A DNA stretch of 64,000 bases from NCBI GenBank assembly GCA_000474255.1, contig BATO01000028.1, positions 1-64,000 of the forward strand, read 5' to 3'. Source of the stretch: Aquipseudomonas alcaligenes MRY13-0052. GTDB lineage: Bacteria > Pseudomonadota > Gammaproteobacteria > Pseudomonadales > Pseudomonadaceae. The position numbers were made by a program, and so were the translations under genes. Each line of letters opens with the position of its first letter. Position 1 is the stretch's first letter. The notes under the pieces were generated by a model that did no database searches, was not told the DNA's origin, and saw only the letters and a program-made list of their open reading frames with translations. Shown here piece after piece: positions 40,917 to 48,446 of the stretch.

Positions 40917-43112
40917 TTGAGCAAAAACGCAGCCGTGCCGGTCCAACCCTGCATCGTCGATCTGCAAGGGAGAGGACAGGTGCCCAACTGCTCGCTGGAA
41001 CAGGCCGTGGATGAAGTGCTGCGCCGGATCGAGGGGCCCATCCGCCTCGGCATCCCCCTGGGGCTGGGCAAGCCCAACCGCTTCGTCAACGCGCTGTACC
41101 AGCGGGTCAAGGCGCTGCCCGAACGCCAGCTGACCCTCTACACAGCGCTGTCCCTGGCCAAGCCGCAACCGGCCAGCGAGCTGGAACAGCGTTTCTCCGG
41201 CCCCTTCCTGCGCCGCCTGTATGGCGATTACCTCGAACTCGACTACCTCAGCGACCTGCGCTGTGGCGAGCTGCCGGCGCATATCCGCGTGGAGGAGTTC
41301 TACCTGCAGCCGGCCAGCCAGCTGGACAACCCCCAGGCCCAACAGAGCTACGTCAGCCTCAACTACAGCCAGGTGGCCCGGGACCTCGACCGCAAGGGCC
41401 TGAACCTGGTGGCGCAGATGGTCGCCGTGCGGCCGCAAAGCCCCGGGTGCTTCAGCCTCAGCTGCAATCCCGATATCACCCTCGACCTGCTGCCGCGCCT
41501 GCGCCGTCGTCGCGCGGCGGGGGAGACCATCCTCACCGTCGCCCAGGTGCACGAGGCCTTGCCCTATATGCCGGGCGATGCGGAGATCGACGCCGACGAA
41601 TTCGACCTGGTGCTGGACGCCCCCGAGCGCAGCACCCTGTTCTCCACCCCCAACATGCCGGTGAGCCTGCAGGACCATGCCATCGGCCTGCACGCCAGCG
41701 CCCTGGTGCGCGACGGCGGCACGCTGCAGGTGGGCATCGGCGCCATGGCCGACGGCCTGGCCGCCGCGCTGGTGGCGCGCCAGGGGGATAACGCCGGCTA
41801 CCGCGCGGTGCTGGATGGCCTGGAGGTGCCCCAGCGCTGGGGTGCGCTGGTGGAGGCAGAAGGTGGCCTGGCGCCCTTTGCCCAGGGGCTCTACGCCAAC
41901 AGCGAGATGTTCCTGCTCGGCCTGCTGGTGCTGCTGGAGGCAGGCGTGGTGCGCCGCCCGGTGTACCCCGATGTGCGCCTGCAACGCCTGGCCAACGCCG
42001 GCGTGCTGGACCTCCACGGCGCCGTCACCGACCTCGATGGGCTGCTCGACGAACTGCCGCGCGTGCTGGATGGCGACAGCCTCGCCTGGCTGCAGCGCCA
42101 TGGCCTGCTCGGCGAGGCCGTGCGCCTCGATGGTGGCCAGCTGCTGCTGGGTGATGGGCGCCGGCTCAGCCCTGATGTGGAGAACGCCGCCACCCGCGCG
42201 GCCCTGGTCGAGCAGCTCGGCCAGGTGCGCGGCGGGGTGCTGATCCATGGCGGCTTCTTCCTCGGCCCCGAAGCCTTCTACCAGCGCCTGCGCGAGCTGG
42301 GCGACGGACCGTTGTCGCGCATCGCCATGACCGCCATCAGCTACGTCAACCGCCTGCACGGCGACGAAGAGCTCAAGCGCCTGCAGCGCCGCGACGCGCG
42401 CTTCGTCAACAGCTGCTTCACCATCACCCTGCTGGGCGCCAGCGCCGCCGACCAGCTGGAGGACGGCCGCGTGCTCAGCGGCGTTGGCGGGCAGTACGAC
42501 TTCGTTGCCCAGGCCCACGAGCTGGACGGCGCCCGCTCGATCCTGATGCTGCGCAGCTGGCGTGAGTCCGGCGGCGAGGCCAGCTCCAACATCGTCTGGG
42601 AATATGGGCACGCCACCATTCCCCGGCACCTGCGCGACCTGGTGGTGACCGAATACGGCATCGCCGACCTGCGCGGCAAGAACGACGCCGAGGTGATCGA
42701 AGCGCTGCTGCGCATCGCCGACTCGCGCTTCCAGGAGGGCCTGATCGCCGAGGCGCAGAAGGCCGGCAAGCTGCCCGCTGACTTCGCCCTCGACCCGCTC
42801 TACCGGCAGAACACCCCCTGGCGCCTGCTGGCGTTGCAGGCCGAGCATCCCCGGTTGTTCGCCGAATACCCGTTGGGCTGCGACTTCACGCCGGAGGAAC
42901 AGGACCTGTTGCGCGCCCTGCGCTGGTTGAAGAGCAAGCTCAAGCTCAGCGAGATCCTCGAGCTGGGCATGGCCACCCTGTTCGACCTGCCGGAGCCCGC
43001 CGACTACACCCGCCACCTGCAGCGCATGGACCTGCACGCGCCCAGTGGCCTGCGCGAGCAGCTCTACCAGAAGCTGGTGCTGGCCGGGCTCAAGGCCACC
43101 GCGCCGGGCTGA
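40917..43112 (+). CDS. Acetyl-CoA hydrolase/transferase family protein
   Basis: 731-residue protein, larger than single-function hydrolases of about 500. The C-terminal acetyl-CoA hydrolase/transferase domain is clear: SGVGGQYDFVAQAHEL near residue 520, EYGHATIP and VTEYGIADLRGK after. The N-terminal part (about 20-230) has the CoA-transferase-like opening GIPLGLGKPNRFVNALY. It may transfer CoA between acetyl-CoA and another acid or hydrolyse it. A TTG start at 40917 was chosen because no better ATG is near; a GTG at 40935 is possible. No clear ribosome site. Confidence 0.8.
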   Translation: MSKNAAVPVQPCIVDLQGRGQVPNCSLEQAVDEVLRRIEGPIRLGIPLGLGKPNRFVNALYQRVKALPERQLTLYTALSLAKPQPASELEQRFSGPFLRRLYGDYLELDYLSDLRCGELPAHIRVEEFYLQPASQLDNPQAQQSYVSLNYSQVARDLDRKGLNLVAQMVAVRPQSPGCFSLSCNPDITLDLLPRLRRRRAAGETILTVAQVHEALPYMPGDAEIDADEFDLVLDAPERSTLFSTPNMPVSLQDHAIGLHASALVRDGGTLQVGIGAMADGLAAALVARQGDNAGYRAVLDGLEVPQRWGALVEAEGGLAPFAQGLYANSEMFLLGLLVLLEAGVVRRPVYPDVRLQRLANAGVLDLHGAVTDLDGLLDELPRVLDGDSLAWLQRHGLLGEAVRLDGGQLLLGDGRRLSPDVENAATRAALVEQLGQVRGGVLIHGGFFLGPEAFYQRLRELGDGPLSRIAMTAISYVNRLHGDEELKRLQRRDARFVNSCFTITLLGASAADQLEDGRVLSGVGGQYDFVAQAHELDGARSILMLRSWRESGGEASSNIVWEYGHATIPRHLRDLVVTEYGIADLRGKNDAEVIEALLRIADSRFQEGLIAEAQKAGKLPADFALDPLYRQNTPWRLLALQAEHPRLFAEYPLGCDFTPEEQDLLRALRWLKSKLKLSEILELGMATLFDLPEPADYTRHLQRMDLHAPSGLREQLYQKLVLAGLKATAPG

Positions 43113-43115
43113 ACC

Positions 43116-44117
43116 TCAGCCGTCGAGCCGGGTGCCCACGCCGAACAGCCACACGCCCACCAGCGCCTCGCCCTGCTGCTCCAGGCGCAGCGGCGCGGTG
43201 CCGCCGGGCATGCGCACCTGTACCTCGCCGGCCGCCACCAGCCCGGCCTTCCAGGCGGCACTGGCCACGGCGCAGGCGCTGCTGCCGGAGGATTCGGTCG
43301 CCCCTTCGCCGCGTTCGAACACCCGCGCCTCGACGGCACCATCCGCCGCCCGTGCCGCCCACTGCAGGTTGACCCCGGCGGGGCAGGGGTTGCCGGCGCC
43401 GATGGGCGCGGCGTAGGCGATGCGCTCCAGTGCCGCGTGGGCGTCGGCGTTGCGTAGCCAGGGCATGGTCGGTAGCGTGGCGGGGTCGTCCAGCAGGGTC
43501 ACGCAGTGGGGGTTGCCGATGCGCACGAACTGGCTGCGCTGCCATTCGGGGTTCACCTGCGCCAGGGCGTCGACACGGCTCAGCGGGTGGCCGTGGAAGT
43601 CGGCGGCGGCCACATGCTCGCCATCGGCACCCACCGCTTCGGGGCCGAACCCCGGTGCGCCCATCTGCAACCAGAAGCCTGAGTGCCCATCGCGTTCGGC
43701 GGGCTCGATGGGCGTGACCACCGGCGAGCCGCCGCCGGGCTTGTCGTGGTGCACTTGCAGGACGAAGGCCTGGCTGGGCAAGACGTGGCCGTCGTCGAGC
43801 AGGGACTGGGCGAAAAGGGTCATGCCGTTGCCGCTACGTTCGGTCAGGCTGCCGTCGGTGTTGACGATCAGCAGGTCCCAGGGCGAAGCGTCACCGAAGG
43901 GGCCCACCAGCAGCCCGTCCGAGCGATGGCCCTTGGCGCCTTGTGGTCGCTCGCCTTCGGGCCAGGTGCAGAGGGCCTCGATGGCGGCGGCGCTCCACTG
44001 CGCACGCTGCCGCGCCGCGTCGGCGGCTTGCTGCGGCACGGCGATGCCGAGTTGGCGCAGTGCTTCGGGCGTGGTGACGACATAGCGGTTGCCGCGGGCA
44101 TCGTAGAGGCGAGTCAT
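43116..44117 (-). CDS. DapF-fold epimerase-like protein lacking both catalytic cysteines
   Basis: 333-residue protein of the diaminopimelate epimerase fold. The two half-repeats are seen: residues 91-100 LTERSGNGMT correspond to the CGNG site, and residues 272-283 GATESSGSSACA to the ACGTGACA site. Also GNPHCVTLL near 201. Both catalytic Cys positions hold Ser (S95 and S277), so ordinary two-base racemisation is not expected. It may be an isomerase with another mechanism, or a non-catalytic paralogue. Convergent with the CoA hydrolase, 4 bases away. The housekeeping dapF should be elsewhere. Confidence 0.75.
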   Translation of the reverse strand: MTRLYDARGNRYVVTTPEALRQLGIAVPQQAADAARQRAQWSAAAIEALCTWPEGERPQGAKGHRSDGLLVGPFGDASPWDLLIVNTDGSLTERSGNGMTLFAQSLLDDGHVLPSQAFVLQVHHDKPGGGSPVVTPIEPAERDGHSGFWLQMGAPGFGPEAVGADGEHVAAADFHGHPLSRVDALAQVNPEWQRSQFVRIGNPHCVTLLDDPATLPTMPWLRNADAHAALERIAYAAPIGAGNPCPAGVNLQWAARAADGAVEARVFERGEGATESSGSSACAVASAAWKAGLVAAGEVQVRMPGGTAPLRLEQQGEALVGVWLFGVGTRLDG

Positions 44118-44271
44118 CGGGGTTCTCGCTGCGGATTGGAGGTGCGACTGTAGCGGTTGTGACGCCGTTCCGGCCAAGCGGATTGCTGCGATCGATCCGA
44201 CATCGGCTGCGGCAATCCACCACAAGGGCCGGCTTTCTCGCCGTGAAATTTCGGTGCTAGAGTCGCCGCCC

Positions 44272-44655
44272 ATGAAAACCGCCCGCCACGACCGCTCGTT
44301 GATCGCCTGGATGCTCTATGCCTGCGTCCTGTTCAACCTGCTCGCCTGCGGTATTCACCACGGCCAGGCATTGGGCCTGGAACTCAGCGGGCTCGGTGGC
44401 GCCTTCTGCTCGGCCACCGGCAGCGACGGGCCCTCCGTCGACGGTGATTTGTCCGGCTCCATGGCGCAGCTCTCCAACCTCGGTTTCAGCTGCCCGATGG
44501 GCAGCGCCGTCACCCTTGGCATCCTCTTCTTCCTCGGCCTGTTCTGGCTCCAGCGTCGCCGCGAGCTTCCGCGCCCGCCCCGGGACCGCCGCACACGCAC
44601 GCCCCCCCGTTACTGCTGGCCCTCGGCCAATCCCCGCGCCTCTCCCTGCCTCTGA
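44272..44655 (+). CDS. DUF2946 small membrane protein, likely copper-related
   Basis: 127 residues. The N-terminal membrane segment (LIAWMLYACVLFNLLACGIHHGQ) contains Cys and His, a GFSCPMG motif occurs near residue 65-72, and a second hydrophobic segment follows at about 74-92. This is the DUF2946 pattern often found beside copper receptors. It precedes oprC by 91 bases, as in P. aeruginosa, where a DUF2946-type gene lies before oprC. The ATG at 44272 was chosen over 44254 because the family starts there. Role in copper handling is inferred from context. Confidence 0.75.
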   Translation: MKTARHDRSLIAWMLYACVLFNLLACGIHHGQALGLELSGLGGAFCSATGSDGPSVDGDLSGSMAQLSNLGFSCPMGSAVTLGILFFLGLFWLQRRRELPRPPRDRRTRTPPRYCWPSANPRASPCL

Positions 44656-44746
44656 AATCACAACCCCGCGCCTGCGGCCGTCCTGCTGACGCCGCCGACC
44701 CGAGCTGCCCGTCGCCCGAGCGTGACGGCGCCAACGATTTCAGATC

Positions 44747-46909
44747 ATGGAAAGCATCCACATGCATCAGCCCGCCCCCTGCCGTTCCAGCCGTTTCACC
44801 TTCCAGCCCGATGCCGCGCGCCTGCGCTGGCGCCATGCCTTCGCCCTGGCCGCCGGCCTGGCCTTCGCCGCGGGCGCCGTCGCCCATGAACATGACCACG
44901 AGCAGCACGTGGCGCCCGTTGCGCCCGCCGCCGAACCGATCGAGGTCAGCGCCACCGTAATCACCGCCGTGCAGCAGAGCTCGCCGCTGACCATCGTCAC
45001 CGACCCGAAGGAGGCCCGGCAGCCGGTGCCGGCCAGCGATGGCGCCGACTACCTGAAGACTATTCCCGGCTTCTCCGCCATCCGCAACGGCGGCACCAAC
45101 GGCGACCCGGTGCTGCGCGGCATGTTCGGCTCGCGCCTCAACCTGCGCACCAACGGCGGCCTGATGCTCGGTGCCTGCCCGGGGCGCATGGACGCCCCCA
45201 GCTCCTACATCTCGCCGGAGACCTTCGACAAGCTCACCGTGATCAAGGGCCCGCAGACCGTGCTCTGGGGCCCGGGCGCCTCCGCCGGCACCGTGTTGTT
45301 CGAGCGTGAGCCGGAGCGTTTCGGCGAGCTCGGCAGCCGCCTCCATGCCAGCCTGCTGGCCGGTTCCAACGGCCGCTTCGACCGCGTGCTGGATGGCGCC
45401 GTGGGCAACGAACTCGGCTACCTGCGTGCCACCGGCAACCATTCCCAGTCCGACGACTACGAGGATGGCAACGGCGACACCGTGCCCTCGCGCTGGGACA
45501 AGTGGAACGGCGACGTGGCCATCGGCTGGACCCCGGACGCCGACACCCTGGTCGAGCTCTCCGCCGGGCGTGGCAACGGCGAGTCCCGCTACGCCGGGCG
45601 TGGCATGGACGGCAGCCAGTTCCTGCGCGAAAGCCTCGGCCTGCGCTTCGAGCGCAGCAACCTCGGCGGCGTGCTCGACAAGCTGGAGGCGCAGGTCTAC
45701 TACAACTACGCCGACCACGTGATGGACAACTTCCGCCTGCGCAACCCCGACCCGAGCAGCTCGATGCCCATGCCGATGGCCTCCCAGGTGGACCGCCGCA
45801 CCCTCGGCGCGCGCATGGCCGCCACCTTCAAGTGGAGCGAGGTGGAGCTGGTGGCCGGCCTCGACGCCATGCGCAGCGAGCACCGCAAGCGTGCCTCGCG
45901 CTACTCGATGATGAGCGGCACCTTCACCGACGCCGACCAGTTCCCCCGCAGCCGTGATGCGTTGATGCACAGCTACGGCGCCTTCGGCGAGCTGACCTGG
46001 TACGTGGAGGAGGGCGACCGCGTGGTGGCCGGCGCGCGGCTGGACCGCTCCGATGCCAAGGACTACCGCCGCACCCTGGGCATGATGGGCATGGCCAACC
46101 CGACCTTCGGCGACACCCGCGCCGACACCCTGCCCAGCGGCTTCGCGCGCTACGAGCACGATCTGGACAGCGCCACCACCCTCTATGCCGGCCTCGGCCA
46201 TGTGCAGCGCTTCCCCGACTACTGGGAGCTGTACTCGCCCAACCAGGGCCCGGCCGGCTCGCGCAACGCCTTCGATGGGGTCAAGCCGGAGAAGACCACC
46301 CAGCTGGACTTCGGCGTGCAGTACAGCGAGGGCGACCTGGAGGCCTGGGCGTCCGGCTACGTCGGCCAGGTGCGAGACTACATCCTCTTCACCTACACCC
46401 CGGGGATGATGGGCGACACCTCGCGGGCCGATAACATCGACGCGCGCATCATGGGCGGCGAACTGGGCGCGGCCTACCGCCTGGACGAGAACTGGAAGAC
46501 CGACGGCACCCTGGCCTACGCCTGGGGCAAGAACAGCTCCGACGGCCGTGCGCTGCCGCAGATGCCGCCGCTGGAAGCGCGCCTGAGCCTGGCCTACGAG
46601 CAGGGCGCCTGGAGCGCCGGCGCCCTGTGGCGCGTGGTGGCCGCGCAGAACCGCGTGGCCGAAGGGCAGGGCAACGTCGTCGGGCAGGACTTCGGCAGCA
46701 GCGGCGGCTTCGCGGTGTTCTCCCTCAACGGCGCCTACCGCCTGACCCGCGACATCAAGGTCAGCGCCGGGGTCGACAACCTCTTCGACAAGGCCTACGC
46801 CGAGCACCTCAACCTCGCCGGTGATGCCGGCTTCGGCTTCCCTGCCGAGCCCGAGGCGATCAAGGAGCCCGGCCGCACCCTGTGGACCAAGGTGGACTTC
46901 AGCTTCTGA
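44747..46909 (+). CDS. oprC: TonB-dependent copper receptor OprC
   Basis: 720-residue outer-membrane TonB-dependent receptor, very similar along its length to P. aeruginosa OprC, as I recall that sequence. The plug reads PASDGADYLKTIPGF, GDPVLRGMFGSR and VIKGPQTVLWGPGAS. The copper-binding CxxxM is present in GACPGRMD near residue 145. The barrel ends TLWTKVDFSF. Histidines and acidic residues follow the signal peptide (HEHDHEQH). Two starts are possible, 44747 and 44762. Expected to take up copper with TonB. Confidence 0.93.
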   Translation: MESIHMHQPAPCRSSRFTFQPDAARLRWRHAFALAAGLAFAAGAVAHEHDHEQHVAPVAPAAEPIEVSATVITAVQQSSPLTIVTDPKEARQPVPASDGADYLKTIPGFSAIRNGGTNGDPVLRGMFGSRLNLRTNGGLMLGACPGRMDAPSSYISPETFDKLTVIKGPQTVLWGPGASAGTVLFEREPERFGELGSRLHASLLAGSNGRFDRVLDGAVGNELGYLRATGNHSQSDDYEDGNGDTVPSRWDKWNGDVAIGWTPDADTLVELSAGRGNGESRYAGRGMDGSQFLRESLGLRFERSNLGGVLDKLEAQVYYNYADHVMDNFRLRNPDPSSSMPMPMASQVDRRTLGARMAATFKWSEVELVAGLDAMRSEHRKRASRYSMMSGTFTDADQFPRSRDALMHSYGAFGELTWYVEEGDRVVAGARLDRSDAKDYRRTLGMMGMANPTFGDTRADTLPSGFARYEHDLDSATTLYAGLGHVQRFPDYWELYSPNQGPAGSRNAFDGVKPEKTTQLDFGVQYSEGDLEAWASGYVGQVRDYILFTYTPGMMGDTSRADNIDARIMGGELGAAYRLDENWKTDGTLAYAWGKNSSDGRALPQMPPLEARLSLAYEQGAWSAGALWRVVAAQNRVAEGQGNVVGQDFGSSGGFAVFSLNGAYRLTRDIKVSAGVDNLFDKAYAEHLNLAGDAGFGFPAEPEAIKEPGRTLWTKVDFSF

Positions 46910-46922
46910 TAGGCTGAAAACG

Positions 46923-46943
46923 CCCCCGCGCCCAGCGCGGGGG
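46923..46943 (+). terminator. Hairpin after oprC
   Basis: CCCCCGCGC - CCA - GCGCGGGGG, 13 bases after the stop, with no T tract. It may end oprC transcripts or protect them; the next gene is only 53 bases past oprC. Confidence 0.5.
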
Positions 46944-46962
46944 AACACCTTCGGAGCCCTCC

Positions 46963-47730
46963 ATGACGCGCACCCTGCTCGTAACCCTCGCCCTCGTCGC
47001 CGGGCTGTACCTGGCCATCTGCCTCACGCTCTTCCTGTTCCAGCGCAACCTCCTCTACTTTTCCCAGCCCCGCGCGGTGCAGGCGCCGGAGAACACCCTG
47101 GAGTTGGCGGTACCGGAAGGGCGGCTGGTGGTCACGGTGCGGCCACGGCCCGGCGCGCAGGCGCTGCTGTACTTCGGTGGCAATGGCGAGGATGTGTCGT
47201 TGAACCTGGAACAACTGGCCGAGGCCTTCCCCGACCGCGCGCTCTACCTGATGCACTACCCGGGTTATGGCGGCAGCTCCGGCGAGCCGTCGGAGGCCTT
47301 GATCCTGCGGGATGCCGAATTGCTCTACGACCACATCCGCGACCGTCACGAGCAGGTGGCGCTGGTGGGGCGCAGCCTGGGTTCCGGCGTCGCGGTGCAG
47401 CTGGCGGGCAAGCGGCCGGTGAGCCGGCTGGTGCTGATCACCCCCTACGACAGCATCGAGAACGTCGCCGCCGGGCGTTTCCCCTGGGCGCCGGTGCGCG
47501 GGTTGCTACGGGATCGCTACCGCTCGGCGGATGTCGTCGGCGCCTTGCGGGTGCCGACGCTGCTGATGCTGGCCAGCGACGACCAGGTCATCCCCCGTGA
47601 CAGCAGCGAGCGCCTGGCGGCGGCCTTCGCCCCCGGCGTGGCACGGCTGGAGGTGCTGGACGGCACGGGCCACAACGACATCTCCCTGCACCCGCGCTAC
47701 CTGCCGCTGCTGACCGAGGCCCTGCGCTGA
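46963..47730 (+). CDS. Alpha/beta hydrolase with an N-terminal membrane anchor
   Basis: 255 residues. An N-terminal hydrophobic segment (about 3-27) is a membrane anchor or uncleaved signal. The hydrolase core has FGGNGEDVS in the oxyanion region, GRSLGSG with the nucleophile Ser near residue 140, an Asp in ASDDQVIP and a His in GTGHNDIS. This matches the BEM46/YfhR-like serine hydrolases. Substrate unknown. It lies in the same direction as oprC. Confidence 0.85.
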   Translation: MTRTLLVTLALVAGLYLAICLTLFLFQRNLLYFSQPRAVQAPENTLELAVPEGRLVVTVRPRPGAQALLYFGGNGEDVSLNLEQLAEAFPDRALYLMHYPGYGGSSGEPSEALILRDAELLYDHIRDRHEQVALVGRSLGSGVAVQLAGKRPVSRLVLITPYDSIENVAAGRFPWAPVRGLLRDRYRSADVVGALRVPTLLMLASDDQVIPRDSSERLAAAFAPGVARLEVLDGTGHNDISLHPRYLPLLTEALR

Positions 47731-47733
47731 GGC

Positions 47734-48216
47734 TCAGGCGTAGATGCTGATGCCGCCCTTGGCCTGCAGCCAGTCGCGGTAGGTCTCCAGCGAGCTGGTC
47801 TGCTTGTCGCCATTCACGCCGACGAAGGAGAAGGCGCCTTCCAGGCCCTTGTCGAGCAGCTTCTGCACCTGGGTCAGCATCTTGGCGGCGTCGTCGCGGT
47901 CCAGGGTGGAGACGTCCGGCAGCTGCATCTGTGCGCCATTGCCGCCATTTAGCCCGGCCCTGGTCGCGGCGCTGGCGTTGCTCAGCACGTTGCTGGTGTT
48001 GCCGGCCATGGCGTTCATCAGCCCGCCGCGCCCCTGGGCCACCAGGTTGGCGGCGAACTGGCGCAGCTCGGCGATGGGGTCCGCCGGCTTGTGGGTGGCC
48101 TTGCCATCGGTGCCGGTGGTGGTGCCGGAAGTGGAACCGCTGGTGCCGGTGGTGGACGGCTTGGTGGCGCTGGCGAGGTAGGTCGCCAGCGGCGAGCTGT
48201 TGGAGATGATGGTCAT
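47734..48216 (-). CDS. Unrecognised 160-residue protein, Ser/Thr-rich N-terminus
   Basis: Not recognised. Residues 1-45 are Ser/Thr/Gly-rich low complexity (TTGTSGSTSGTTTGTDG). The rest is polar with repeated Asn/Ala/Gln (AMAGNTSNVLSNAS, then LDRDDAAKMLTQVQKLLDKG) and ends GGISIYA. No signal peptide, membrane segment or Cys. Its shape resembles small surface or flagellum-associated proteins but nothing specific supports that. Convergent with the hydrolase gene, 3 bases away. The frame and codon use look like a real gene. Confidence 0.6.
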   Translation of the reverse strand: MTIISNSSPLATYLASATKPSTTGTSGSTSGTTTGTDGKATHKPADPIAELRQFAANLVAQGRGGLMNAMAGNTSNVLSNASAATRAGLNGGNGAQMQLPDVSTLDRDDAAKMLTQVQKLLDKGLEGAFSFVGVNGDKQTSSLETYRDWLQAKGGISIYA

Positions 48217-48446
48217 GGCCTTTCCCTGGATGCAGAGGATGCGCCGCTTTGGTGCAGGGATCGGGCCATATTCGTGAAAGCCCCGCTGCAGAAGGCTTCC
48301 GGCCTTTTGTTCGGGAATGTGCGCGGCGCCGCATTGCCGGCGCGGGGCAAGGCCTTGCCGCCGGTTGGCCAGGGGCCAGCAACTGACGGCGCAGGGGCAA
48401 AGCCCTTATCATCGCGCCCCGTTATTCGCTTTCCCGGACCCTTTGG

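Noticed and set aside
40833-43037. 734-codon minus-strand frame opposite the CoA hydrolase
   Set aside because: Shadow frame, Gln/Ala/His-rich without a domain.
46923-46943. Copper-responsive operator beside oprC
   Set aside because: The only symmetric element is a GC hairpin after the gene; no CueR- or CopR-type box could be supported upstream of oprC.
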